The notes: a model not told the origin generated them from the letters alone. A DNA stretch of 64,000 nt from Castellaniella sp044508625 (GCA_044508625.1 JBIQHJ010000014.1:4839-68838), one strand, 5' to 3'. Positions 44,535 through 53,067 are shown, numbered from the stretch's first letter. Made by a program: numbers and translations.

Positions 44535-46052
44535 CTATTGATTCGAAGTGGCGAGCCTGCGCCATTCGTGGAAATTGCGCTGGTCGCGCGAACCGTCGTA
44601 GTCGCCGTTGTCCTCGCCATCGCGCAGGCTCACCCAGTCCATCCACGCCGCCACGTCGCCATCGAACTGCTGGAACAATTGCGGCATCGGCAGCCAGGCC
44701 TGCACGTACTTCTCGGGCTCGTTGTCGAACACCCGCTGGCAGCCGTCCGAGCAGAAGTGGTATTTCTCGCCCTTGTAGACGGTCTCGCGGTGGCACAGCA
44801 GCGTGGGATCATCCGGCTCGGTGAACACCACCGGCAGCTGGCAGCACTGGCACAGCTTTGCGAGGCCGAAGTTCTTGAACGGCGTGCCGGCGGCGGCGAG
44901 CGTCTTGATGTGTTCCCAGCGCGGGCGATAGTGCCTGTCGAAAGTATGGGGATACTTCCTCGCCAGCCAGGCCATGTCGTCGTCGGACGGGATCCAGCTA
45001 TGGAAGGAGGTGCCGAAGCTCCACTGGTACAGCCCCAGCATGATCTGGTGCGACATGTGATCGATCGCCTTCTCGGCATCGTCCCATCCCAGGGGAGGGC
45101 GCACGCCGTAGCGCGCCAGGTCGCGGAACAGCGAGCCGCCGTTCTCCACGCCGTAGATGTCCCAGGCCTCGCGCCACGACATCACGCGCTTGGGCAGCAT
45201 GTAGTCCATCATCGTGCTCACCAGGCCGAGCACGCGAAAGCCGCGCCAGAACCACTTGTCGATCCAGCCCTGCACGATGGGCAGGTTGTCCGGGTCCTGC
45301 TCCAGCATGAACTTGATGCATTCCAGCCCCAAGGTCATGTGGCGCGCCTCGTCGGACTGCGCGGAAAAGCCGAAGGTCACGGTGGCCATGTCGCCGTTGT
45401 AGGCCGCGCCCGACATGAAGGGCACGAACAGCATGTTGGTCAGCACGTATTCGAAGGAAAAGCCGATGGCGATCATGAACTCGAACGGGCCGGCGCTCAT
45501 CGCGTCATCGAAGAACGAGCGCGCCACCGAGGTGTACCAGATGCGGTCGCGCGCGTCGGCAAAGGCGTGGAAACCGTCGTAGTACTTGTTGTAGTTCGAT
45601 ATCGCGTGGATCTGCGTCTGCGCGTGGCGGATCTCGTCGATGGCCTGCAACTGGCACGCCACCTGCGTGCCGACGCCGGGAAACTCGCGCCCCACGCGGG
45701 CGAAGCCCTTGCCCGCGGCGTACTCGCCGGGGCTGATGGCCTGCAGGAAGATCTTCAGCGCGGAAAGATAGCGCGCGTCGGTGATGTTCAGGTGGCCGTT
45801 GTTCTGGGCGTGGGCGTCGATGATGGCATAGAACTTGCGTTCCTTCTCGGCCTGGTATTTCCAGTAGGCATCCATGGTGAGGCGAAAGGGATCCTCCCAT
45901 TTGCCCCAGTCATGCACCTTGATGCCCTCGTAGCGGGCATAGGGGAACACCTCGTCGGCGTGCCGATAGCTGAGCTCCCAGCCCAGGTCGCGCGTCAGCA
46001 GGCGGTACCTGTCCTTCAGCGCCAGCTTCTTCCTTTCAGCTTTCATGTCCAT
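44535..46052 (-). CDS. dmpN: Phenol hydroxylase P3, diiron oxygenase large subunit
   Basis: A 505-residue catalytic subunit that hydroxylates phenol to catechol. The two diiron ExxH motifs are visible, in AIDEIRHAQTQIHAI and SDEARHMTLG, with the usual spacing of about 100 residues. A further C-terminal zinc-like cysteine set (CQCCQLP and HFCSDGCQRVF) matches the P3 YHS-like region. The start is MDMKAERKKLALKDRYRLLT. It is 12 bases downstream of dmpM. Confidence 0.97.
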   Translation of the reverse strand: MDMKAERKKLALKDRYRLLTRDLGWELSYRHADEVFPYARYEGIKVHDWGKWEDPFRLTMDAYWKYQAEKERKFYAIIDAHAQNNGHLNITDARYLSALKIFLQAISPGEYAAGKGFARVGREFPGVGTQVACQLQAIDEIRHAQTQIHAISNYNKYYDGFHAFADARDRIWYTSVARSFFDDAMSAGPFEFMIAIGFSFEYVLTNMLFVPFMSGAAYNGDMATVTFGFSAQSDEARHMTLGLECIKFMLEQDPDNLPIVQGWIDKWFWRGFRVLGLVSTMMDYMLPKRVMSWREAWDIYGVENGGSLFRDLARYGVRPPLGWDDAEKAIDHMSHQIMLGLYQWSFGTSFHSWIPSDDDMAWLARKYPHTFDRHYRPRWEHIKTLAAAGTPFKNFGLAKLCQCCQLPVVFTEPDDPTLLCHRETVYKGEKYHFCSDGCQRVFDNEPEKYVQAWLPMPQLFQQFDGDVAAWMDWVSLRDGEDNGDYDGSRDQRNFHEWRRLATSNQ

Positions 46053-46064
46053 GGTGGCGTCTCC

Positions 46065-46334
46065 TCAAGTGTTCCAGGTCAGCGACAGCGTGTCCTCGTC
46101 CTCGCTGACGTTGCCGGAAAGTGTGATCAGGTTGACCTGCAGTTCCTGCAGGTCGAAGGCGCGGCCGAGCTGTTCCTCGATGGTCTCGCGGCGAATCGTC
46201 AGGCGCCTGGGCGCATCGATCTTGACCATCGCCGGCTCGCGGTTGACGACGGCGTCGGGGTTGTCGATCACGATCGCATCGATGATGGGGCGGGTTTCCT
46301 CGTTGGCCTGCAGGGCAATGAATACGGTGGACAT
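46065..46334 (-). CDS. dmpM: Phenol hydroxylase P2, regulatory (effector) protein
   Basis: An 89-residue cofactor-free activator of the diiron hydroxylase, like MmoB. The start MSTVFIALQANEETRPIIDAI and an acidic C-terminus (NVSEDEDTLSL) are characteristic. It sits between dmpL and dmpN with 10-12 base gaps. Confidence 0.95.
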   Translation of the reverse strand: MSTVFIALQANEETRPIIDAIVIDNPDAVVNREPAMVKIDAPRRLTIRRETIEEQLGRAFDLQELQVNLITLSGNVSEDEDTLSLTWNT

Positions 46335-46344
46335 GGGGAGCTCC

Positions 46345-47337
46345 TCAAATCGCGATGCCGGTCTTGCCGACGCGGGCGGAGAATTCCGCCATTTGCTCGC
46401 CGACCGCCTCGTCGGCGTCCGGGCCCAGGGCGAGCTGGACCACCGGCACCAGCGCCGCCGCGGCGCGCATGCTCCAGGCGGAGATCCACCCGCGCAGCAC
46501 CTCGCGGTTGTGTTCCGACTCGGCGGCCGCGACCTTCAGCACCGCGTCCACCCACTTGCGCGTTTCTTCGAACCAGTCGGCCATGAACTGGGTCAGCATC
46601 GCCACGGCGGAGGCCCCCTGCACCGACATCCAGCCCTGGATGACGCGCTCGTAGACCAGGGGGTACAGCAGGCCGTCCAGCGCCACGTTCTGCGCCACGA
46701 ACAGTTCGAACGGATCCCGGACCACCAGGGTGTCCTCGACATAGCGGCGCAGCGGCTGCCAGGCGACCCCCGACTGCCAGGCCTGCTTGCCGGCCTCCAG
46801 CGCCTCGACGTCGCCGAGCAGCAGGCCGAGGCGCGAGAGGTACTGGGCGATGCCCAGGTTGTCGATCGCCTGGTACATGCACGGCTGCGTGAACACCACG
46901 CCGTAGCCATAGCTGCCGATCAGCGTGTTGTTCTGGTTCGCTCCCCAGGCCGCGTGGCGCAGGGGCACCAGCAGGTCCAGGGCGATCCGGCGCAGCTCGT
47001 CGGGCAACAGCCCGGCCAGCCCGCGGGAATCGACGAAGGCGAAGTTCGCCTCCACGGTTTCCTGCTGGCGCGCGCGCGTCAGCGTGTAGGTGCTGTAGTA
47101 GAACTGGCGCGGATCCTTCAGGGCGTACCAGTCCTCCATGGCGATGCGGGTGATGGAGGGATCGTAGAGCTGCTGGTCCGGGTCCCAGGTCGGCTTGTAG
47201 TGGAGGTTTTCCTCGGCCTGGATGTCGTAGCTGCCCTCCTGGTAGCGCGATGCCGGCTTGTCGCCGAAGCGGCGCGCGAGATGGTCGAAAGTATTGCGCA
47301 GCGGCTTGATGCTCACCGTGCGAAGGTCGATCTGCAT
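46345..47337 (-). CDS. dmpL: Phenol hydroxylase P1 subunit
   Basis: A 330-residue beta subunit of the oxygenase with the ferritin-like helical fold but without diiron ligands. The start MQIDLRTVSIKPLRNTFDHL and the YYSTYTLTRARQQETVEANF block are typical. It stabilises the DmpN active site. Order K-L-M-N-O-P is intact. Confidence 0.95.
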   Translation of the reverse strand: MQIDLRTVSIKPLRNTFDHLARRFGDKPASRYQEGSYDIQAEENLHYKPTWDPDQQLYDPSITRIAMEDWYALKDPRQFYYSTYTLTRARQQETVEANFAFVDSRGLAGLLPDELRRIALDLLVPLRHAAWGANQNNTLIGSYGYGVVFTQPCMYQAIDNLGIAQYLSRLGLLLGDVEALEAGKQAWQSGVAWQPLRRYVEDTLVVRDPFELFVAQNVALDGLLYPLVYERVIQGWMSVQGASAVAMLTQFMADWFEETRKWVDAVLKVAAAESEHNREVLRGWISAWSMRAAAALVPVVQLALGPDADEAVGEQMAEFSARVGKTGIAI

Positions 47338-47389
47338 GTGCTGTCTCCTGGACGGCGCCCGGTGGGCGCCGCCGCGATGTGGCGTGAAG

Positions 47390-47689
47390 TCAACGGAAGC
47401 GGGTGTGCGTGGCGTCGGACATGCGCCAGTCCCAGTCGGGGACCTCCCCCTCGGCCGGGTCTCGGGGCGGCAGCATCTCCACCCGGTTGCGGGCGCAGAA
47501 CTCGGCGAAGGCCTCGCGTCCCAGGATCATCTCGACGAACAATTCCGGTTCGCCGACGGCGAAGTCGAACTCGACGAAACCGTTGGAACGCTCGCCGGTG
47601 ACCCGCACGAACAGCCGCGCGGTGTCGAAGCCGGGCGGCGGCCGCACCTCGATCGCCGGCATGTCGGAGGATGGAGTCGTCATCGCCAT
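47390..47689 (-). CDS. dmpK: Phenol hydroxylase P0, assembly protein
   Basis: A 99-residue protein of the DmpK/P0 family, which helps assemble the active hydroxylase (probably iron insertion) and is not needed for turnover. The conserved core is FVRVTGERSNGFVEFDFAVG and the end is PDWDWRMSDATHTRFR. A second in-frame ATG two codons downstream is possible. It starts only 3 bases after dmpB, so the dioxygenase gene is transcribed first here. Confidence 0.92.
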   Translation of the reverse strand: MAMTTPSSDMPAIEVRPPPGFDTARLFVRVTGERSNGFVEFDFAVGEPELFVEMILGREAFAEFCARNRVEMLPPRDPAEGEVPDWDWRMSDATHTRFR

Positions 47690-47692
47690 GCC

Positions 47693-48616
47693 TCAGGTCA
47701 CCACGGTCAGGAAGGTTTCGTGCAGCTTCCTTTGCGGATAGTCCAGGCCCTGGCCAAAATTGTCGAAGGTCCAGGTCAGCGGCTCATAGTCCGGATACGG
47801 CTGATAGCCGCCCATGAAGGTCTCGAAGCGGTTGCCCGAGGGATCCCAGGCATAGATCGTGCACCCCCGCGTGATGCCGTGGCGCGTGGGGCCGATGTCC
47901 ACCACGACCTTGTTCATCGACATGATGTCGCCCGCGCGCAGCACCTGCTCCCAGCTTTCCATCAGGAAGGAACAGTGGTGCAGCTTTCCTTTTTCCGGGT
48001 AGCTGGCAAAGGCGACGTCATGCACCTTGTGCGAGCACGACAGCCAGATCGCCGCTTCCTCCTCGCTGTCGGGGCCCAGCACGCGCTCCACCAGGAAGAA
48101 GCCCAGCACGTCGACGAAGATCTTTTTCACTTCCGCGATGTTCGGGCCGTACAGCAGGGCATGATCGAGGCGCACCGGCCCGATGCCGCGCTCGCGCTCG
48201 CTGGACCACGGCCCCGGGTTGACCATCGGCAGGCCGTTGCCGACCGCCTTCTTTTCGGCGTACAGCTCGATCAGGTGCCCCGAAGGCAGCTCGAAGCGGA
48301 CCCGCTCGCCCGTTTCCAGCAATTCGCCGGCCGGGATGCGCTCGGTGGGCACGCCATAGGCCCGCAGGTCGGCATCCAGCCTGTCCAGCGTGGCCCGGTC
48401 GAGGACCTTGAAGCCAAAGAAATCGATCCCGGCGCTGTCCGCCTTGCGGATGATGTAGCTGCTGTGATCGCGCTCGTCCCAGCACTTGAAATACACGCGG
48501 CCCTGCGAATCGCGCCCGGTTTCCACCAGACCCAGGACATCGCGGTAGAAATGCACCGCCTCGTCGAGGTCGAGCACGCGCACCTGCGCATGCCCGGGCC
48601 TCAGAACACCCGTCAT
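47693..48616 (-). CDS. dmpB: Catechol 2,3-dioxygenase (extradiol, meta-cleavage)
   Basis: About 307 residues from the Met of MTGVLRPGHAQVRVL (48616); a start at 48625 would add three. This is a type I extradiol dioxygenase of two vicinal-oxygen-chelate domains. Fe(II) ligands lie in RLDHALLYG (His), KLHHCSFLM (His) and GNRFETFMGG (Glu), at the positions known for XylE/DmpB. It opens catechol to 2-hydroxymuconic semialdehyde. It is the first gene behind the sigma-54 promoter, unlike the classical order where it follows dmpQ. Confidence 0.97.
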   Translation of the reverse strand: MTGVLRPGHAQVRVLDLDEAVHFYRDVLGLVETGRDSQGRVYFKCWDERDHSSYIIRKADSAGIDFFGFKVLDRATLDRLDADLRAYGVPTERIPAGELLETGERVRFELPSGHLIELYAEKKAVGNGLPMVNPGPWSSERERGIGPVRLDHALLYGPNIAEVKKIFVDVLGFFLVERVLGPDSEEEAAIWLSCSHKVHDVAFASYPEKGKLHHCSFLMESWEQVLRAGDIMSMNKVVVDIGPTRHGITRGCTIYAWDPSGNRFETFMGGYQPYPDYEPLTWTFDNFGQGLDYPQRKLHETFLTVVT

Positions 48617-48717
48617 TGCCATCATCAGTCTCCTTCGACAGAAGTGGATCGGCTGCTTGCATGGCGGACCTCACGGAACCGCCCCAGCCTGTTCATCGGT
48701 ACCTCGCTTTCTTTAAA

Positions 48718-48733
48718 AGCAAAGACCGTGCCA
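48718..48733 (-). promoter_or_regulatory. Sigma-54 (-24/-12) promoter for dmpB-KLMNOP
   Basis: On the minus strand the sequence is TGGCACGGTCTTTGCT, an exact match to the sigma-54 consensus TGGCACG-N4-TTGCW. Transcription should begin about 12 bases beyond the GC, some 90 bases before dmpB. It agrees with the nearby DmpR-type sigma-54 activator. Confidence 0.92.
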
Positions 48734-48743
48734 CCTATGGAAA

Positions 48744-48757
48744 ATGATGTGGATCAA
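48744..48757 (-). promoter_or_regulatory. FNR-like palindrome next to the dmpB promoter
   Basis: The minus strand reads TTGAT-CCAC-ATCAT, nine of ten conserved positions of the FNR/ANR box TTGAT-N4-ATCAA. It lies 10 bases upstream of the -24 element. Oxygen control of an oxygenase operon would make sense, but a chance match or an activator half-site is possible. Confidence 0.3.
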
Positions 48758-48935
48758 GAGCTAACCCTCTAATATATAAATGGAAATTCCGGGGCGCCCG
48801 CAGTACAATCGCGCGTTTGGCCAGACCTTTTTTGTCAATGGGCCGCCCGGGCCTTACAAATTGGTCGAGCTGCGGTGCAGCATCGCCTGCCGGATCCGTT
48901 CCGGCACCCAGGACCGGAGGGGGCTTCCCCGCCCC

Positions 48936-50624
48936 TCAATCCTGGGCCACGGCAGGCTTGCCGGCACTCGCCTGCCGCAGGCGGTAGGCCAGTTGGCGGC
49001 GCGAAATGCCCAGCAGGCGGGCGGCCTGGACCAGGTTGCCGCCGGCGCGGCGCACCGCCAGGGCACAGAGCCGGTCCTCGTGCGCCCGCAGATCAAAGCC
49101 GTCCTTGAGCAGTTGCTCGCAAATGTCGTCACGCCGCGCCTCCTCGGCGCTGCCGACGATGCCGCCCGGCTCCACCAGCGCCTCGCGGGCGGACGGCGGC
49201 ATGCCGGGAAACAGGTGCTCGGCCTCCATCATGCCGCTTTGCGGCGCCAGCAAGACGCCGCGCTCGATGAAGTTCTCGAGCTCGCGCACATTGCCCGGCC
49301 AGTCATAGCTCATCAGCGCCGCCAGCGCCCGATCGGTCAGCCCCTGGATGCGCTTGTGATAGGCGGGAGCGTATTTCTCGATCAGCGCCGCGGCGAGCAG
49401 CGGTATGTCGGCCTTTCTCTCGCGCAGCGGCGGAATGACCACCGGATAGGTCGCCAGCCGGTAGTACAGGTCGGCGCGAAAGCGCCCCTCGGCGATGGCC
49501 TGCGACAGGTTGACATTGGTGGCCGCCACCAGGCGCACATCGACCCGGCGCGTGCGCTCGTCGCCCAGGCGCTCGAGCTCGCCGGTCTGCAGCACGCGCA
49601 GCAGCTTGGCCTGCGCCGCCAGCGGCAGGTCGCCCACCTCGTCGAGAAACAGGGTGCCTCCATCGGCGCGCTCGAAGCGCCCCGCCCGCGATTGCTGCGC
49701 GCCGGTATAGGCCCCTTTCTGGACGCCGAACAGCTCGGACTCGATCAGCTCGTGCGGGATGGCCGCGCAATTGACGGCGACGAAAGGGCGCCCGGCGCGC
49801 GCCCCGTGCTCGTGCAGCCAGCGCGCGAAGACCTCCTTGCCGACCCCGGTCTCGCCGAGCAGCAATACGCTGATGGGGCTTGCGGCGGCCTTGCTGAGCA
49901 GGCCGAAGGCCGCGCGAAAGCTGGCGGAATTGCCCACGAGGGCGCCCGGCGCATGCTGCTCGCGCAGATGCTCGCGCAGGCACGCCAGCTCTTGCTCCAT
50001 TTCGTGCATGCGGCCGTCGATGTTCTCGGGCTCGAAATACGCCAGGTAATCGTCGTCGTCCCACGCCTGCGCGGGCTTGCCGACGATCACGCACTTGGGA
50101 TCCCCGCGGCAGACGCATTTCACCTCGCGGAATATGGTCGGCCGCCCCAGGAAACGCGAGGTGTAGCCCGAGGCATAGCCGACCAGGCTCCAGCACGCGG
50201 GATCGTCGCCCGCGCCGAACTCCTGCAGGTGCGACTCCGCCTCCCATGAACCGTCCCAATCCACCTCGCCCGAGAAGCTGCCCCGTTCCCAGTCGATTTC
50301 CGCGTGGACGATCGTCGCCTTGACCAGGCCCTCGAAGGCGTGCAGCTCGGGGCCGATGCGGAAGACGTCGTAATTCTCGCCGGCGCCGTACAGCTTCATG
50401 GCCAGCTCGGCATCCTGCCGGCCCGAGGCGAAGCCCATGCGCAGCAGCAATCCCCGCGCCCGGCGCGCACCGAGGGAGTCGAACAATTCGCGGCGCAGGG
50501 CGCCGAAGGCCTTTGCATGCACCAGCAGCATGCGGCTCTCATCGAGCCAGATCTTGCCGGCATCGATGTTGAAGCGCAAGCGCGAGCGCAGATTGAAGCG
50601 CTCGATCAATTGATTCCCTGCCAT
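48936..50624 (-). CDS. dmpR: Sigma-54-dependent phenol-responsive activator (DmpR/XylR family)
   Basis: A 562-residue NtrC-family regulator. The order is: N-terminal XylR-type effector domain (about 1-210) ending in a V4R region with CVCRGDPKC, a short linker, the AAA+ domain, and a C-terminal Fis-type helix-turn-helix. The AAA+ domain has Walker A GETGVGKE, the sigma-54 contact loop GAYTGA (GAFTGA variant) and Walker B GGTLFLDEVG. The helix-turn-helix contains GNLVQAARLLGISRRQLAYRL. Binding of phenols to the N-terminal domain relieves repression, and the ATPase opens the sigma-54 promoter upstream of dmpB, which lies just downstream of this gene. The gene is 84 bases after the chemoreceptor gene on the same strand. 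Confidence 0.93.
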   Translation of the reverse strand: MAGNQLIERFNLRSRLRFNIDAGKIWLDESRMLLVHAKAFGALRRELFDSLGARRARGLLLRMGFASGRQDAELAMKLYGAGENYDVFRIGPELHAFEGLVKATIVHAEIDWERGSFSGEVDWDGSWEAESHLQEFGAGDDPACWSLVGYASGYTSRFLGRPTIFREVKCVCRGDPKCVIVGKPAQAWDDDDYLAYFEPENIDGRMHEMEQELACLREHLREQHAPGALVGNSASFRAAFGLLSKAAASPISVLLLGETGVGKEVFARWLHEHGARAGRPFVAVNCAAIPHELIESELFGVQKGAYTGAQQSRAGRFERADGGTLFLDEVGDLPLAAQAKLLRVLQTGELERLGDERTRRVDVRLVAATNVNLSQAIAEGRFRADLYYRLATYPVVIPPLRERKADIPLLAAALIEKYAPAYHKRIQGLTDRALAALMSYDWPGNVRELENFIERGVLLAPQSGMMEAEHLFPGMPPSAREALVEPGGIVGSAEEARRDDICEQLLKDGFDLRAHEDRLCALAVRRAGGNLVQAARLLGISRRQLAYRLRQASAGKPAVAQD

Positions 50625-50708
50625 GTGTCTCGCTCCCTCCCGGTCGCCAGGGACGTGGAACCCGGGCCGTGCCTCGTTCGTTTCCGCCCGCCCGCGGCGG
50701 GCCGGCCG

Positions 50709-52004
50709 CTACGCCTTCCTGCCGGCGACCGGCGCGGCGAGCGCCGAATAGGCGTCCTTTACCGCACGGTATGCTAGTCTAACGCGCGGCGCATGGGTTT
50801 CGCGCCACTGCTCGAGGGTGCCGGCGCGCACCGCGCCGAGCAGTTGGTCGCGCACGATCCGGTATTCGCCCAGCGCGCGCCGCAGCGCCAGGACGCCTTC
50901 CGTGCGCCGCGGCGAGGAATCCTCGGCGGCCGCGCGGTCGAGGAGCCCGTCGAGCTCCCGGTCCAGCGCCTCGATCCGCTCGATGTGCGGCCGCGCCTGC
51001 GCCGGCTCCGGCGCGTTGATCGCCAGGATGTTGTGCACGCGGGTTTCCTCTATGGCGTCGAGCACCGAGGCCACCGCGTCCCGCCGTGGCTCGAACCGCA
51101 GGGCCACCGCCCTCAGGTCCACCAGGCCCATCATCAATTCGCGCAGCCCCCCATTGCAGCCGTTCATGCGCTCGTCCAGCTCGCCCGCCAAGCGAGCGAT
51201 GCCGCTGGTTTCCTCGACGCAGCGCAGCGCGATCCCGGCTTCCGCCGCCGCATCCTCGGCGATGCGCCCCACCACCCCGGCGGTCTCGTCGGCGGTGCCG
51301 GCGATCCGCTCCAGTGCGCGGACGGCCTCGCCCGCACGCGCCACGCCGTCGCGCGCCCCGCCGCCGACCCGCTCCAGCCCTCGGCGCAGCCGATCGATGC
51401 CCTCGTCGATGCCGCCGATGATCCCGCCCACGCTGTGGGTGGCCGCCTCGGTGCGCTCGGCGAGCTTTCGGACCTCCTCCGCCACCACCGCGAACCCGCG
51501 CCCCTGCGCCCCGGCATGGGCGGCTTCGATGGCGGCATTGAGGGCCAGCAGATTGGTCTGCACGGCGATCTCCTGGATGATCGCCATGACTTCGCCGATG
51601 CGCAGGACCTGGGCGTGCACATGGTCGAACTCGGCCCCCGCGCCCGTGACCGCCTCGGCCAGTTCGTCGAGCGACCTGGAGACGAATCCGATCTGCTCGC
51701 CGCCATCCACCGCATGGGCGCGCGCGCGAGCCGCCACCTCGGCCAGTCCGCGCACCTCGTCCGACATCGCCTGCGCGCGCCGCGCCATTCCCTGGACCTC
51801 CGCCATCGCATCGACGGCGAGCGCGGATTGACGCCTGGCCGAGGCGAGCACCTCGGTGAACCCCGATACCAGGCCGCCCGTGGCCACGGCGAGCTCGTTC
51901 GTCAGCTCGCCGATCCGCGCCGTGCCGCGGGCCGTCCTCCCGCCCCGGGAGAGAAACCGGCCGATCCAGGCATGCGGCCTGGAGTCCCGCGCCGCGTCAT
52001 TCAT
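50709..52004 (-). CDS. Soluble methyl-accepting chemotaxis protein with C-terminal helical-bundle domain
   Basis: About 431 residues from the ATG at 52004 (MNDAARDSRPHAWIG). There is no transmembrane segment or HAMP domain. The signalling coiled coil occupies about residues 30-290, with the hairpin tip EIAVQTNLLALNAAIEAAHA at 145-164, so it should bind CheW/CheA. After it come about 120 residues predicted as helices (TRVHNILAINAPEPAQ, ALGEYRIVRDQLLGAV, TLEQWRETHAPRVRLAYRAV) that resemble the four-helix-bundle sensor usually found N-terminal and periplasmic. It is the last gene of the operon that includes the MMPL transporter and the USP-hemerythrin gene, and precedes dmpR. Confidence 0.85.
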   Translation of the reverse strand: MNDAARDSRPHAWIGRFLSRGGRTARGTARIGELTNELAVATGGLVSGFTEVLASARRQSALAVDAMAEVQGMARRAQAMSDEVRGLAEVAARARAHAVDGGEQIGFVSRSLDELAEAVTGAGAEFDHVHAQVLRIGEVMAIIQEIAVQTNLLALNAAIEAAHAGAQGRGFAVVAEEVRKLAERTEAATHSVGGIIGGIDEGIDRLRRGLERVGGGARDGVARAGEAVRALERIAGTADETAGVVGRIAEDAAAEAGIALRCVEETSGIARLAGELDERMNGCNGGLRELMMGLVDLRAVALRFEPRRDAVASVLDAIEETRVHNILAINAPEPAQARPHIERIEALDRELDGLLDRAAAEDSSPRRTEGVLALRRALGEYRIVRDQLLGAVRAGTLEQWRETHAPRVRLAYRAVKDAYSALAAPVAGRKA

Positions 52005-52027
52005 CCGCCCGCCCTCCGCGATGCCGT

Positions 52028-53062
52028 TCAGCGCGATTGCCCGTCGCCGGCGGCCTGGTTCATCAAGCGCGCGAACAGGCGCGCAAAGGCAATGCCACGC
52101 TCGCCGTCCCGCGCCAATTCCTCGTTGGCGCGAAACGCCCGTTCGATCCGCCGCCAGTCCTCGTCGAGCAGATGGCGCCGCGCCAGCGGCAGGATCAGCT
52201 TTTCTTCCGCGCGCAGGTGCCGCCATTGCAGGTCCACGAATCGGTCCACCGCATCCGCCAGCTCGAGCAGCTCGTCCCCGCCGCCCGCCGCCCGGCAGCG
52301 CGCGGCCCGCGCCTCCAGTTCCGTGAGCAGCACCGTCCCCTCGCGATGCTCGCGGGCGAGCGCGGCCATGACCTCGGCCCCCTCGCCAGTGCGCTGCGCC
52401 AGCAGGGCAAAGAGGTAGTCTTCCTCCTTGGGATGGTGCAATGCCTCCGGAAAGGCCCAGAGATAGCGCAGCATCGATTCCAGGAAGGCGATGTCGACGT
52501 CCATGCCCGCACGCGCGCGCTCCGCGAGCCGCCGCAGGCCGTTGCATACCGTGGCGATGGTGCGGTGCTCGTCGCGGATGACGCCGATCGCCGCCTCGCA
52601 GGCGCTGCTCGCGGCATTGGCCGCCACCGTGGCCACCAGCACCGGCAGCGTGGTGTGGGCGAGCACTTTCCGGGTCTGCGAGCCGAGCATCAGGCCTTTC
52701 AGGCCGCGGCGGCCATGCGAGGCCATGTAGATCAGGTCGCAGCCGCATTCGGCCGCCACCTGGATGATCAGCTCATGGGGTCGGCTGCCGGTGCGCGCCA
52801 CCGCCGAGCAGTCGATGCCGAATTCGCCGGCCGCCGCCACCGCCTTGGCGAGAATGGCGTTGGCCTCGCCCGCGGCGGCTTCCGCGAAATCCTCCGGCGC
52901 CAGGGTGCGCGCCAGTGCGCCCTCGTCGCTGGCGCCATAATCCTCGCGCATGGTAAAGAAAGTGATGCGCGCGCCCAGGCTGTTGGCGAATTCCAGCGCA
53001 TGCGTCACGAGCGTGGTTCCGAGTTCCGAACCATCCAGCGGCACCAGGAGATGACGATACAT
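52028..53062 (-). CDS. Universal stress protein-hemerythrin fusion
   Basis: A 344-residue protein from the ATG at 53062 (MYRHLLVPLDGSELGTT). Residues 1-145 are a UspA domain with the ATP-type motif ASHG-N9-GS (in MASHGRRGLKGLMLGSQT). Residues about 155-300 are an HHE/hemerythrin domain with the iron-ligand pattern DEHRT, HHPKEED, REHREG and HLRAEEKLILP, enough for a diiron site that binds oxygen, NO or senses redox. A basic helical tail follows. The fusion couples nucleotide-linked stress signalling to a diiron sensor. It is 5 bases after the MMPL gene and 23 bases before the chemoreceptor gene, so it is part of that operon. Confidence 0.86.
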   Translation of the reverse strand: MYRHLLVPLDGSELGTTLVTHALEFANSLGARITFFTMREDYGASDEGALARTLAPEDFAEAAAGEANAILAKAVAAAGEFGIDCSAVARTGSRPHELIIQVAAECGCDLIYMASHGRRGLKGLMLGSQTRKVLAHTTLPVLVATVAANAASSACEAAIGVIRDEHRTIATVCNGLRRLAERARAGMDVDIAFLESMLRYLWAFPEALHHPKEEDYLFALLAQRTGEGAEVMAALAREHREGTVLLTELEARAARCRAAGGGDELLELADAVDRFVDLQWRHLRAEEKLILPLARRHLLDEDWRRIERAFRANEELARDGERGIAFARLFARLMNQAAGDGQSR

Positions 53063-53067
53063 AAGAT

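Larger units (their letters stand above)
48617..48935. other. dmpB-dmpR intergenic control region
   Basis: This 319-base non-coding region lies upstream of dmpB and downstream of dmpR, both on the minus strand. It holds a consensus -24/-12 promoter (48718-48733) and an FNR-like palindrome (48744-48757). An imperfect IHF-type sequence (48752-48764, two mismatches to WATCAA-N4-TTR) and an AT-rich stretch (48771-48790) also lie here. I could not find a clear pair of DmpR/XylR upstream activating sequences, although activator binding must lie in the 48765-48935 part if the model is right. Confidence 0.5.

Noticed and set aside
48781..48795. A plus-strand GG-N10-GC arrangement resembling a sigma-54 promoter
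   Set aside because: Only the GG and GC dinucleotides match, and no plus-strand gene follows.
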